The notes under the pieces are model-generated. The model ran no database searches. It saw only the letters and a program-made list of their open reading frames with translations, and was not told where the DNA came from. The translations under genes and the position numbers were made by a program. 64,000 nucleotides of DNA from Azadirachta indica (Eukaryota; Streptophyta; Magnoliopsida; Sapindales; Meliaceae): NCBI GenBank assembly GCA_022749755.1, contig CM040452.1:10372350-10436349 (forward strand). Reading direction: 5' to 3'. Numbering within the stretch: position 1 is the first letter of the stretch; the number at the start of each line of letters is the position of its first letter. This document shows, piece after piece, positions 19,192-30,330 of this stretch.

Positions 19192-19696
19192 AACAAAGTT
19201 AGAAATCTCACAAGCACTCCCTCACATATTTTTACTCACTCTCGTGTTGAGCACTCAAATATCTTCACACTCGTACATTCTTAATCAAAATTTAAGTGGC
19301 AATTTAAGATGAGAAACAACCAAAACAAATCACAAGATTCAATAAGCAATTCTTAAGAAATTGATGTAAGCAATAAAATATTGGATCAAAAGTAAGGAAT
19401 ATTACATCAGCACTACAAGAAATTATGAATATAATTGATAACAACAATTCTCTTTTTTTTTTATTTCTCTATTTTTTCTTTATTTTTTTTTAGGAACTAG
19501 AAATAAAAACATGAACTCAAAATATATTGAAGGAAGTGAAACACAAAATTTGAATTTGGATCAATCAAGGAGGAATTTGGCCATAATATTTTTTTTTGTA
19601 TTTTTTTTTCAGAATTCTAATTGAAGAAGTAAAGGAATAATAAAACTATAAAAGATAACTTAAACTTACCTTGGAGCCAAAGCTTTGATACCAAAT
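19192..19696 (-). other. A1 leader and PBS
   Basis: AT-rich leader. The PBS is at about 19,683-19,694, minus strand TTGGTATCAAAG, a decayed iMet type, followed by LTR-A at 19,697. Confidence 0.75.
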
Positions 19697-20495
19697 AATA
19701 CGAATCTCGCCAATAATGTGATGAAACCTAATACCGAATGCAGTAACGAAACCAAAGATTTTCCCAAGACGCAAGTTTATTGAGTTTTGACCCGAAACCT
19801 ATCTATATAAGAATCAGGACTATGATTACTTAAATGTCACACCAAGAATCCTTAAGAAAACATTTAAAAATTTAAATGATAAATTTGGTTATTTTGAACG
19901 CAAAAATAAATTAAATTTGAAGAGTTCAAGAACAAGAACTTGTAAAAAATAACTTAACACTCAAATTTCTTGTTTTATTTTGAAAAAATGAAAGCTTTTT
20001 TATAGGCAAATATAAAGGGAAAATGTTAAAGGTTAGGTCAACAATCTTACCTAACAATTTGACAAACTAAATATAAAATTTATGACTTTTAAAACTATAA
20101 ATTTCAAATATAAACATGTAAGCAACGATGTCATATGTATATGACGTAAGTAATGACGTCTTACTTATATAATGTAAGTGATTACATTATTTTAATATTC
20201 TTAAAAATTACACAAATGAATTGTAATTTTCAAACATTTCTATATTATTAGTCTTTTTGGACTCCGATCGCTTGAATGATTTTCACTAAGCTTAATTCTT
20301 CAAAACGTATATCTTGAATTACATTTGAATCACACATCTTTTTAATTAATCCATTTAAGGCACTTCACAATGTCTTGACTCTATTTCCTGAAATCGGTCC
20401 ACTCAGCACGCTTAACAAATCATATAAATGCTGCAATTGAATGTCTCCAGTCTTTTGTGTGAATTTCTCCTCTTATTTGCGTGATTGCGCAACTT
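19697..20495 (-). repeat. LTR-A, shared between A1 and the next integrase fragment
   Basis: Its left side is the 5' LTR of A1. Its right side is fused to integrase of another A copy with about 15 bases of the sense 5' terminus missing. The first base pair is TA instead of TG (TAATACGAATC). The same structure is at 45,282-46,082. Confidence 0.85.
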
Positions 20496-20782
20496 AATGG
20501 TAAAATGAACGCAACGATTATAAGCAAATTCAACATGCGATAAGTAATCTTCTCAGGTTTTCAAGTTCTTTTGAATGATAGCATGCAACAAAGTAGATAA
20601 AGTCCTATTTACTACTTCGTTTTGACCATTTGTTTATGGATGACAAGTAGTAGAAAATAATAATTTGGTTCCCAACTTTCCCCATAATATCTTCCAAAAG
20701 TAACTAAAAAACTTTGCGTCTCGATTTGAGACAATAGTTTTGGATATTCCATGCAACCTAACAACCTCTTTGAAAAACAAAT
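20496..20782 (-). pseudogene. Family-A integrase fragment cut by duplication breakpoint
   Basis: Minus-strand integrase core and C-terminal sequence, for example the stretch giving HPQTNGQNEVVNR-like codons near 20,600-20,645. It ends at 20,782, where copy 2 continues for 4 kb or more of pol and copy 1 switches to chromovirus DNA. Confidence 0.7.
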
Positions 20783-22996
20783 ACACCTTGGAAGAACATG
20801 TAGCACATCTTAAGAAGGTGTTTTAAGTATTGCGAAAGAATGAATTATACGTGAAGAAGGAGAAATGCTTTTTTATGTAACGAGAAATTCATTTTTTGGG
20901 CCACAAGATCAAGGAGGGAACATTGATGATGGAAGGCTAAGGTACAAGCTATTTAAGAATAGAAACCTCTGACTAAAATGCACGACCTCCGATCTTTTTT
21001 GGGGTTGGTTAATACTATCAACGTTTCATCAAAAAATATTCGGCAAGAGCAGCTCCACTAACCAACTTATTCAAGAAAAGCCGCTCATGGAATTGGACCA
21101 AAAAGAGCCAACATGCCTTTGAAGACTTGAAAAAGACAATTATGGGGGAAGCGGTTCTTATGCTGCCTAACCACATGAAAACTTTCAAAGTACAGACCCA
21201 TGCCTCAAATTTTGCCATTAGAGGTGTATTCATGTAAGAAGGACGCCTCATTGCTTTTGAGAGTCGCAAATTCAATGACGTAGAAAGACGTTATACTGTG
21301 TAAGAAAGGGAGACGACGATAATCATTCATTACCTTAGGGTATAACTACACTACTTGCTCGTGAGTCATTTTGTAATTACGATGGATAATGTAACTACTA
21401 GCTACTTTCAAACGTAAAAGAAGTTAAGTCTGAAGCAAGCTCATTGGTAAGACTTTTTGGCAGAGTTCGACTACAACTTTGTGTACAATTCAGGTAAAGC
21501 AAATGTCATAACGGATGCTTTAAGTATTCTCGAGGGAATGCTAATGAGGAGGATCAAAGAGGGAGTGACCCAAGAATCTCTAGCTAAAAACATATTGTTG
21601 CTCATGAATGAGGGAAAGACAAGGTGGTTTTGGCTTGACGATGGATTGCTTTATGCCAAGGGGAGACGTATTTATGTACCAAAGTAGGGTGGCTTGAGGA
21701 AAGAGTTCATCAAGGAATGCCATGATTCTAAGTGGGCTGAACACCCCAGAGCTAAGCACACCAACGCTTTATTAGAAAATCTGTACTATTGATTGAGGAA
21801 GAGGATGTCGAGGCTTACGTGTGAAAATGTCTTATGTGCCAACAAGATAAAATTGAGCAACGAGCATTTGATGGGTTACTTGAGCCGTTGCCAATCCTGA
21901 ACAGACCATGGGAAAGCATTTCCATAGATTTCATCACGTCGCTACCGAAATCGGAGGGGTGTGGAAATATCATTGTGGTGGTCGACCACTTTAGCAAATA
22001 CGTGGTCTTTATAGTAGAGAAACCTGTTAAGTTGTTCCTAAAGCATGTGGTGAAGCTTTGGGGAGTACCAAACAATATTGTAAGCGACCGTGACCCGTGG
22101 TTTATCGACAAGTTTTGGTCCGAGTTGTTCAAATTGCTTGAAACGGATCTCAATTTTTCTACAATCTTTCATCCTCAAAGCAACGAACAAACCGAGCGTG
22201 TTGATAAACTACTCGAGCTATACTTGAGGCACTATGTGAGTGCCAACTAAAGGGATTGGGCTAAGTTGCTAGATGTGGCTCAATTCTCTTACAACTTGCA
22301 GTAGAGCGAGGCAATTAATAGGAGTCTGTTTGAGATTGTGTTAGGCTGATAACCGACAACTCCGCATGCATTAGTCTCGGGTTATGATGGGAAAAGTCTG
22401 GGAGCCTTCAAATTCGCCAAAGCATGGCATGAACAAGCTGATTTAGCTAGGGCATATCTAAATAAAGCGGCTAAGAAGATTAAGAAGTGGGCGGACAACA
22501 TGCGAAGGGACGTTGAATTCTTAGAGGGGGATCTAGTCATGGTGAAGTTATTGCCCCAACAATTCAAGACATTACGAAAGGTGCACAACAGACTGGTTCG
22601 ATATTATGAGGGGCCATTCTCGATTGTGCAGAAAGTAGGCAAAGTATCATATTGAGTTCTACTTCCTTCAAAGTTGAAAATCCACCCCATCTTCCATGTA
22701 AGCATGTTGAAGCGTTATCATAGGGACAAGGAAGACCCAAGCTGAGGGGAGTCAAAACGAGCTCCAACTGCTATGATAACCTCTTTCGAAAAGGAGGTTG
22801 AGTGCATCCTTGCTGACTGATGAGTTCGAAAACGAGGGGTGCCGAACTATATAGAATACTTCGTCAAGTAGAAGGGATTGCCCAAGAGCGAGGTTACGTG
22901 AGAACATGAAGATGTGTTATGACAATTCCAAGAGCATATAAGGAGGTTCCGTGGGGAAGACGCGACGAGGACATCGCGCATTTAGGTTGGGGAGGA
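20783..22996 (+). pseudogene. Chromovirus pol 3' half with chromodomain (decayed)
   Basis: Plus-strand homology in order: RT end (HVAHLKKVF, about 20,800), RNase H (KTFKVQTHASNF, about 21,180), FDYNFVYNSGKANVITDALS (about 21,466-21,525), integrase core (RPWESISIDFITSLPKSEGC, about 21,905-21,962, then VSDRDPWF), GPFSIVQKVGK, HPIFHVSMLK, and chromodomain-like codons at about 22,795-22,940 (YIEYFVK, GLPKSEVTWEHED across frames). About a dozen stops and frameshifts make it dead. The family integrates next to heterochromatin using the chromodomain (established for chromoviruses). Its 5' half is missing at the breakpoint. Confidence 0.85.
22984..22996 (+). other. Polypurine tract of chromovirus
   Basis: AGGTTGGGGAGGA directly before the LTR start TGTTACGCC at 22,997, as usual in plant chromoviruses. 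Confidence 0.8.
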
Positions 22997-23168
22997 TGTT
23001 ACGCCCTGCGTAAATAGTGCGTGTAAACAGTGACCCGTAGCCGAGACTTTGTGCTCTCCCTTATAAAGCTTTCAATTTAGCGTATTGCGAGTATCGAAAG
23101 TTTGCTTAGCGAGCAGAGTTGCTAAGCGCCGCACGGTTGAAGCGGGTGAAGAGGATGAGGCCGTGACA
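22997..23168 (+). repeat. Chromovirus 3' LTR with large internal deletion
   Basis: 172 bp, TGTTACGCCC...GTGACA. Both ends match the 632-bp solo LTR at 7,400-8,031; about 460 bp between TTTGTG and CTCTC are missing. Confidence 0.85.
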
Positions 23169-23221
23169 AATTGCTTCCTTCCATACAGTGGACAGATCAA
23201 TCAAGCTTTTCCAAAATGAAG
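23169..23221. other. Unassigned spacer
   Basis: 53 bp between the chromovirus LTR and the Athila LTR. I see no match elsewhere in the window and no feature. Confidence 0.4.
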
Positions 23222-24627
23222 TGATGAATGTTTAAAAGTGTAGATTTATCAAGAGAAATATTATGATTTATACTTAATAATGTCCTTCTATTCCCCAATA
23301 ATGAAGCATATTCTTTTATATTGAATTATAAAACATAAATTAGATTAAATAGTTAGTTTTGCTCAGATTTCGTATAATGAGCGTATTTTTCAATCCAAAT
23401 TATCAATTGATGCGATTCTTGGCCTGGACAAACATTTCACAACTTTGTAAGTCAAAAGTTGGACCAGTTTGAGCAATTAATGAGACGAAATTAGGCTTCA
23501 ACAGAATTCAAGCGCATCTTTGAACCAGCCCAACATGCTTCTGTATTTGGGCCGTATCCTCCTAAATACGTAACGAAAAATTATATGGTTGAGTGATCTA
23601 AAAAGCTTAAAAATGGATCTAAATCATTTATGTTTTGCACTTTCTCAAAATTCAACTGGTCGGCTACCAAAAAGAGCTATAATTCTAAAAGGGCGGTGGA
23701 GAAATGCGACTTGAACATCTCTGCCTATTTTCAACACAACTCACGGTTTAAAATAGCAATAAGGGTGAGATGTGGACCATTAGAAAGATGAGTCATCCAC
23801 CTACAGCTTTGAAGAAGGTTGTTTTACGAAATTCGATAGTTTTCATGGTAAAAAATATGTTGGAATTTGATAGAGCGTGATTAATTGGAAATTGACAAAA
23901 TTATATTCACATATGTGAAATGTCTTTTATTTTACCTATATAAAGGAAGATGTGGAAATGAGGAGGGGAAGAATTTTTATCATTTCTGTTTTCTTTTTGT
24001 AATTTGAACTTCAATTAAATGATGTATTTCTAATTTTGTAATTAGAGTTAAGGGTGAACTTTTGATGATTTTATAGTTTTGTTCTTTGATCCTTTGTTTT
24101 GTTCTTCGTTGTCAATCTTTTTATTGATTGAGTACTATATTTTGCAAGTGATTTTGAATTATTAGAAATCTTGATTCATTGTTAACAAATGGTACATTAA
24201 ATGCTTGAATGTTTTCTACATATCAAGAGTAAGGCAACTTATAGTTTTTCACCATCAATTAAAAGGTAAGTTTTTTGATTTCTTTGTACTTCAATTTTTT
24301 TTCATCATCCAAATAAGATCACTTCTTTTGATTCTTAATTGTGTTTTTCTTTAAAAATAAAAGAAGATCAAAAATAAATTCTATACAAATCATTAAAATG
24401 GATCTCTAATGCCCTAATATATAATAATATTGAATTTATATTTGATAATAAGCAAATTCATTCTATTTCTTATAATATTTGAATATTTGGACTTGTAATA
24501 TTTAGACCTTGAGACTTGTGTACTTAATATAACGTATTCCCTGTGGACTGACACTTAGACTTCCGAACTTTATTACCTGAGACAATCTATACTTGAAAGT
24601 TACAACCTTTAAGTTGTAGTAAGTTTT
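23222..24627 (+). repeat. Athila LTR (LTR-D), complete
   Basis: It begins TGATGAATG at 23,222 and ends between about 24,604 (TTACA) and the PBS at 24,628, so 1.38-1.41 kb, usual for Athila. A TATATAAA box at 23,937-23,944 fits a U3/R promoter. The first 480 bp match 63,517-64,000 at about 90%. Confidence 0.85.
23937..23944 (+). promoter_or_regulatory. TATA box in Athila LTR
   Basis: TATATAAAGG within the LTR, about 680 bp upstream of the PBS. It is the only strong TATA I see in this LTR; promoter activity is inference. Confidence 0.5.
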
Positions 24628-24645
24628 TGGCGCCGTTGCCGGGGA
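24628..24645 (+). other. PBS, tRNA-Asp type, copy 2
   Basis: TGGCGCCGTTGCCGGGGA, identical to 77-94. Confidence 0.9.
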
Positions 24646-25008
24646 GTACAGTTTGTATAAAGTTTACTAATTCTTGTTTAATTTTCTTTTACTAACTTTA
24701 ACCTCTAACTCTAACTCTAACTTTAACATTTTTTTTATTTACTTCTTGTTATTTTTTTTATTGGAAGGCTCAGCCATCTATTTACATTTACATTATGATT
24801 GATTTTACATATACCGCCTAATTTTTGTTTATTTTGTTCATGGTAGGCTTTACCACCTTTCTTAATTTTCTCTATTAACTATTGTGTTATTTTCATTTAC
24901 AATAATTTTATTAAGAGAAAGGTTATACCACCTCTTTTCTTTTTTATTTGTTTTATTGTGCTAACATTTTATTTTATTGTGTTTTATTATTATTATTTTT
25001 TTTATGTT

Positions 25009-25481
25009 TAGATGGTATCGTGATTCTCATTCTCATCGATTGGTGAAAGGTAATTCTGAAACTTCCTTTGAAAATTTGTTTGATTCATCTTCAAACTCAC
25101 ACACAACTAACACTATGACTGAAAATGAAAGTATACATGGAGAAAATGAAAATCATTATGTTCGAACCATGTGTGAATATTTGCAACCTCCTCGAAATTC
25201 ATCTCCTTCATACTTTATTTTTCCGCTTAATGCAAACCAGTAGTTCCTCTGAAAATTCAATTAAATCTAATATGGCTAGTTCTAGGGGGGGTAAATATAA
25301 TTTGAGTCAAGAAGATGATCTAAGTGCTAGAATTACAAATTTAATGAGAAAGATTGAAGCCATGGAATTAAGGAAAATTAAAGAGGTCAAATCTGTGCAT
25401 AATGATGAAGTTTGTGAAATTTGTGAAGTCATGGGACATTCCACTCAAGATTGTCCAAATATTCCAATTTTTAAAGAATGA
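25009..25481 (+). pseudogene. Athila-like gag remnant, copy 2
   Basis: The N-terminal gag-like frame is open from before 25,009 to 25,243 (no TAA here, unlike copy 1), containing YLQPPRNSSPS. It is followed in another frame by the segment ending in the CX2CX4HX4C knuckle at about 25,412-25,453. The same capsid deletion as copy 1 shows that it predates the duplication. Confidence 0.75.
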
Positions 25482-25487
25482 CCAAAC

Positions 25488-25842
25488 AAATTCTATGAAT
25501 TCTTTCAAAAAGCCTTTTTCCTCTAATTCTCCACGTTGTCCACATTCCTCTACAACACTTCAACTTGCTAATTGTTCTGTGAAAGTACCACGAGGAATAC
25601 TTGAGGATGTGTTAGTTCAAGTAGATAAATTTTACTTTCCCGTAAATTTTATTGTCTTAGACACACAACCTGTTCCTAGCTCAACCACCTAAATTCCTGT
25701 CATATTAGGACGTCCACTTCTTACTACATCTAATGCAATAATCAACAGTAGAAATGGAGTTCTAAAATTATTCTTTGTAAACATGACATTAGAAATAAAT
25801 GTGTTCAATATTTGCAAGCAACCTAGTGAAAATGATGCATAA
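25488..25842 (+). pseudogene. Athila-like protease half, copy 2
   Basis: Same truncated domain as 938-1,292. Here a TAA at about 25,690 (copy 1: CAA) adds a further stop before the ILGRP segment. No active-site Asp motif. Confidence 0.72.
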
Positions 25843-27590
25843 AGTTAGTTATATTGAGGAACTCGTTCATGACTACTTTAATGTTTCATCTTTTTCTGAT
25901 CCCTTGGATACTTGTTTAAATGGTTGTAATGATTTCAATTTTGATGAAAATTCTGAAGTATCTCATACTTATTCTCTTTTAAAATCTTCTCAGGTTTTGG
26001 AAGTTAATGGATGGAGACCAAAATTTGAAAACTTACCTCAATGTGCTGATAAACCGATGCCATCGAGTGTTCAACCACCAAAACTTGAATTGAAACCATT
26101 ATCATCTGACCTCAAGTACGCTTTCTTTGGGGCTAATGAAACTTTTTCGGTGATAGTTTCTTCTAAACTCAGTGCTTTTCAAGAATGTAAGTTACTCAAA
26201 ATTCTAAGATTGCATAAACATGTCTTATGATGGACAATAGCTAACATAAAAGAAATTAATCCTTTAATTTGCACACATAAGATATATTTGGAAGATAATG
26301 TCAAATCATCTAGATAAATGCAACGTAGGCTAAATCCTAATATGAAAGTGGTAGGAAGAAATGAAGTTCTCAAGCTTTTTAGATGTAGGGATCATTTATC
26401 CTATTTCTGATAGCACATGGGTAAGTCCTACACAAGTTGTACCTAAGAAATCTGGAGTTACTGTAGTCAAAAATGAAAATAATGAATTAATTCCAACTAG
26501 AACAATTACTGGCTGGAGAATGTGCATTGACTATAGGAAACTCAATTCAATAACTAGGAAAGACCATTTCCCGTTACTATTCATGGATCAAATGTCAGAA
26601 AGGGTAGCTGGACATGCATTTTATTGTTTCCTAAATGGGTATTCTAGGTATAACCAAATTAAAATTGCACTTGAAGACCAAGAAAAGACCACTTTCACTT
26701 GTCCGTTTGGAACTTTTGCATATAGAAGTATGCCATTTGGATTGTTTAATGTACCAGCTACATTTCAAAGATGCATGTTTAGTATTTTTAGTGATATGGT
26801 TGAACGATTTTTTGAAGTTTTCATGGATGATTTTTCCGTTTTTGGTGATTCATTTGATGATTGCTTATTTAACTTGGAAAAAGTTTTGATTAGATGTGAA
26901 GAAAAGAATCTTGTGCTTAATTGAGAAAAATGTCATTTCATGGTCACAAATGGTATTGTGTTTGGTCACATTGACTCATCAAAAGGAATTGAAGTAGATA
27001 AATTTAAAATTGAATTAATTGCTAATTTACCCGTTCCTAAGTCTGTCAAAGATGTTAGATCATTTTTAAAATATGCTGGTTTTTATAAGAGATTTATCAA
27101 AGATTTTAGTGTTATATCAAGACCATTGTGCAATCTCTTATTAAAAGATGTTCTCTTTGAGTGGACTGAGTAATGTCAAGTAGATTTTGTCAAACTTAAA
27201 ACCATGTTAACATCTGCTCCTATCATACAGCCTTTTGAAATCATGTGTGATGCTAGCGATTATGTTGTTGGAGCTGTTTTAGGACAACGAAAGGACAAGA
27301 AACCCTATGTGATTTACTATGCTAGTAAAACTTAAATAGTGCTCAAATGAATTATTCTGCCACTGAAAAGGAATTACTTGAAGTAGTATTTGCATTGGAT
27401 AAATTTCGATCTTATCTTGTTGGATCACCCATTGTGATTTTTAGTGATCATGTAGCATTAAAATATCTTCTTTCAAAAAAGGATGCTAAACCTGGATTGA
27501 TTAGGTGGATCCTACTACTCCAAGAATTTGATCTCACAATTTAAGACAGAAAAGGAGTACAAAATGTGGTTGCTGATTACTTGTCAAGAC
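25799..27590 (+). pseudogene. Athila-like RT and RNase H, copy 2
   Basis: Linker (25,799-26,230), RT (26,361-27,173) including the NVPATFQRCM segment that copy 1 has lost and FMDD at about 26,822-26,833, and RNase H (about 27,223-27,590). Stops shared with copy 1 after 26,230, 26,924, 27,173 and 27,544 show that pol was dead before duplication. Copy 2 differs by substitutions such as GYAGFYRRF to KYAGFYKRF. Confidence 0.85.
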
Positions 27591-27931
27591 TTATGTTTGA
27601 AGAACCGATTGAGACAACACCAATTAATGACAATTTTCCTGATGAGCAACTTTTCAATATTTCTATTTTATCTTGGTTTGCTGATATTGTCAATTTTTCT
27701 TGTTATAGGTCAAATGCCAAATCATTGGAATGCTCAAGCCAAAAAGAAATTTTTAAGGGAGGTCCTTTCATTGTTAAGAAGGTTTACCCACATAGCGCTG
27801 TTGAGATTGAGAACACCAAAAATGGTATTATTTTTAAAGTTAATGAACACCGTTTAAAGCTATTCTTTGAGAATTTTCCAAGCGAGATAGAGTCTATCAT
27901 TTTGAATGAACCTGTTTACAACACTGGATGA
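27591..27931 (+). pseudogene. Athila-like integrase C-terminal remnant, copy 2
   Basis: The frame of 27,566-27,931 carries GGPFIVKKVYPH. The integrase core is deleted as in copy 1, and the frame ends earlier (TGA at 27,929) than in copy 1. Confidence 0.7.
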
Positions 27932-28004
27932 ATTTTTTTTTATTTGTATATACATTACTTCTTTTCTTGTGTTATTAATTTTATTGATTCTATTGTTTGT
28001 TTTT

Positions 28005-28164
28005 AGTTACTTTCCCGGTGAAGTGGCGAATAATAGTACTCCGTGACTCTTCAAGTCAGTTCTTTCAATTGCCCAAAATGTTTGTTTTTAGTTACTTTCC
28101 CGGTCAAGTGGCGAATAATAGTACTCCATGACTCTTCAAGTCAGTTCTTTCAGTTGCCCAAAAT
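28005..28164 (+). repeat. 85-bp direct repeat, copy 2
   Basis: Units begin at 28,005 and 28,090. Same arrangement as 3,461-3,620. Confidence 0.85.
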
Positions 28165-28285
28165 TACTAATACCACATTTTTTCTCACTTCTTTTTCTGT
28201 TCTTTTCTTTTTTTTCATTATAAATGTCATTCTTTCTAGATTGCAAACATATTTTCCTTCTTTTTCTAAAGATGTTTTACAAAAA

Positions 28286-28768
28286 ATGTACCAAGTTAGG
28301 TATGCAAGATTAAGAATGCTTATGCAAAAAGATATTTTTGAAGATGTGCGGTGGATAATTGAAGCAAAGGTACGTTTAGCAGGTAAGTTTTCTGATTCAT
28401 TTGTTTCACGCATGCCTGATTTAGGTAAGAGCTTTTTTGCAAAGAAACGAAGAGCGAAAAGGTTACAAGTGTGTCACAAATGTGCACGTTCAACTTGTAA
28501 CAAGCGATGTCGTTCTCTAGGTATATTGTCTACTAATAGAGAAGATAAAATTAAACTCATCAAGAATGGACTGAGCCAGGAGTTTTTAGATAATATCTTA
28601 TTGACTCTTGAGACGCATCCTAGTGGATATGTGCAACGTGAAATTCTAAATTTATATACATTATTTCAAAAAGAACGTGATCGCTATAGTCTTGGGAATC
28701 TGACTTTAAAAAACCTTGTTTGCCAATTTGTAAGAAAATTGGATAGGAAGCCAATCCTCGACCCATAG
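28286..28768 (+). CDS. Virus-like nucleic-acid-binding protein ORF, copy 2
   Basis: 161 codons, intact, with the same KKRRAKR patch and CX2CX4CX3C cluster as 3,742-4,224. It differs from copy 1 at four codons (Ala/Val, Arg/Met, Leu/Phe, Phe/Leu), all replacements and none silent. None hits the Cys residues or the basic patch. The upstream open part begins at 28,043. The lack of silent changes gives no sign of purifying selection since duplication, although no stop or indel has arisen while the neighbouring pol is full of them. Function and homology remain inference. Confidence 0.45.
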   Translation: MYQVRYARLRMLMQKDIFEDVRWIIEAKVRLAGKFSDSFVSRMPDLGKSFFAKKRRAKRLQVCHKCARSTCNKRCRSLGILSTNREDKIKLIKNGLSQEFLDNILLTLETHPSGYVQREILNLYTLFQKERDRYSLGNLTLKNLVCQFVRKLDRKPILDP

Positions 28769-28907
28769 AGGGCGTTTAAGCCGTTACTGGACATAAAATC
28801 AGAGGAAAATGTGAGCCACAATCACAACTATCTATAAATATTTACTTTTAGCTGTTATTATTGAAATTTTTATGTTTTAGATTCCTATATTAACTGTTAT
28901 TTTTAAA

Positions 28908-29716
28908 TGAAGTTGTGCAACCACATAAACAAGAGGAGAACCTCAAACACTCAATTACAGCATTTATGTGATTCGCTAAGCGTGCCGAGTGGACTAATTA
29001 CAAGAGCTAGAGCCAAGACATTGGAAAGTGTCTTAAATGGACTAATTAAAAAGATGTGTGATTCAAATACAATTCAAGATACACATCTTGAAGAATTAGA
29101 CTCAGTGAACATCATTTTAGCGATCGGAGTCCAAGAAGATTAATATAAAAATGTTCAAAAATTATAGTCCATTTATGTAATTTTAAGAATCTTAAAATGA
29201 TGTAATCACTTACATCATACACATTTGACGTACTTACATCATACACATTCGACGTTATTGCTTACGTCACATATATATGATGTCATTGCTTACGTTTTCA
29301 TGTTTAAAATTTGTAGGTTTTAAAAGTCATAAGATTTGAATTTATTTTTGTCAAATTGTTAGGTAGGATTGATAGCCTAACTTTTGACATTTTCCTTTTG
29401 TATTTGCTTATAAAAAGGCTTTCATTTCTTGAAATGAAACAAGTAATTTGAGTGTTAAGTTATTTCTCACAAGTTCTTGTTCTTGAACTCTTCAAGTTTA
29501 ATTTCTTGTGGCGTTCAAAACAACCAAACTTATCATCTAAATTCTTAAGTGTTTTCTTAAGGGTTTTGGTGTGGCATTTGAGTAAATCATTGTCTTGGTT
29601 CTTATCTATATAGGTATTGGGTCAAAGTTCAATAAACTTGCGTCTTGAGAAAATCTTGGGGTTTTTTACTACATTCGATGTTGGGTTTTGTCACACTATT
29701 GGCGAGCTTCTTATCA
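28908..29716 (+). repeat. LTR-A, forward, copy 2
   Basis: Counterpart of 4,364-5,172, with the same trimmed start and intact TATCA end (29,712-29,716), U3 ACGT cluster (about 29,197-29,295) and TATAAAAAGG near 29,409. Confidence 0.85.
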
Positions 29717-29924
29717 CAATGTTACCAAACTCTGATTATTCTCTTGAAGTCCAAACGTGATATTTGACTCTTTCTTACACTCTTAAATTGTTGCAAGATC
29801 ATCCCACAAACCTTGAATCATCCCATTGATAGCATTTTTGAATTTCTTCATTCTTGCTCTTGTAACGGGACCATTAGGTAGCTGAATTGGATCATTGCTC
29901 TTGTGTACATCCGTATTTGCATCA
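29717..29924 (-). repeat. LTR-B fragment, 3' LTR of B0
   Basis: The last about 208 bp of LTR-B on the plus strand, up to ATTTGCATCA at 29,924, abutting LTR-A at 29,716. The rest is missing. Confidence 0.85.
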
Positions 29925-30330
29925 TTCCCTCGCTCCTCAAGATGATTCATTCACGAATCTTCACCATCTACATCAAAAGGAGAAAGATCAGCCACATTAA
30001 AAGTTGCATTCACAGTATACTCACCAGGAAGATCCAATTTGTAGGCATTATCATTGATCTTCTCAATAAAGATTGTAGAACCATATAATTCATCAAGCAT
30101 ATCATCTAGCCTAGGAATAGGATGGCGATACTTTACTGTAATGTTATTAATTGCACGACAATCAACACACATACGCCAAGAGCCATCTTTCTTAGGTACA
30201 AATAGAACAGGAACAGCACATGGACTCATACTTTCTCTAACATATCCCTTTGTTAACAACTCCTCAACTTGCCTTTGAAGCTCCTTTGTGTCCTCGGGAT
30301 TACTCCTATAGGCTGATTTATTTGGTTGGA
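29925..30330 (-). pseudogene. B0 pol remnant: integrase end fused to RT start
   Basis: The frame of 29,951-30,472 reads RT N-terminal codons ([29 protein letters not shown]), then jumps at about 30,070 to the integrase C-terminal segment [17 protein letters not shown]. Roughly 2.5-3 kb (most of RT, RNase H and integrase) is deleted. This deletion cannot be checked in copy 1, which lost the region. Confidence 0.82.

Larger units (their letters stand above)
1..20782. repeat. Segmental duplication, copy 1 (left edge outside window)
   Basis: This block recurs in direct orientation at 24,552-46,369 with the same nested elements in the same order. Identity by eye is about 98-99%. The offset steps where one copy has gained or lost DNA: 24,550 near 1,811; 24,583 near 2,357; 24,544 near 4,363; 25,872 near 5,388; 25,132 near 8,924; 25,000 near 12,341; 25,592 near 14,281; 25,587 at 20,782. 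The right edge is abrupt: position 20,783 enters an unrelated chromovirus fragment, whereas copy 2 continues into element A3. The left edge lies before the window. Confidence 0.95.
23222..28907 (+). mobile_element. Athila-like element, copy 2, with complete 5' LTR
   Basis: 5' LTR 23,222-24,627, PBS, leader, gag remnant, protease half, RT, RNase H, integrase remnant, 85-bp repeats, virus-like ORF, then LTR-A at 28,908. Domain content equals copy 1, but without the 33-bp RT deletion and the 39-bp RNase H duplication. Confidence 0.87.
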
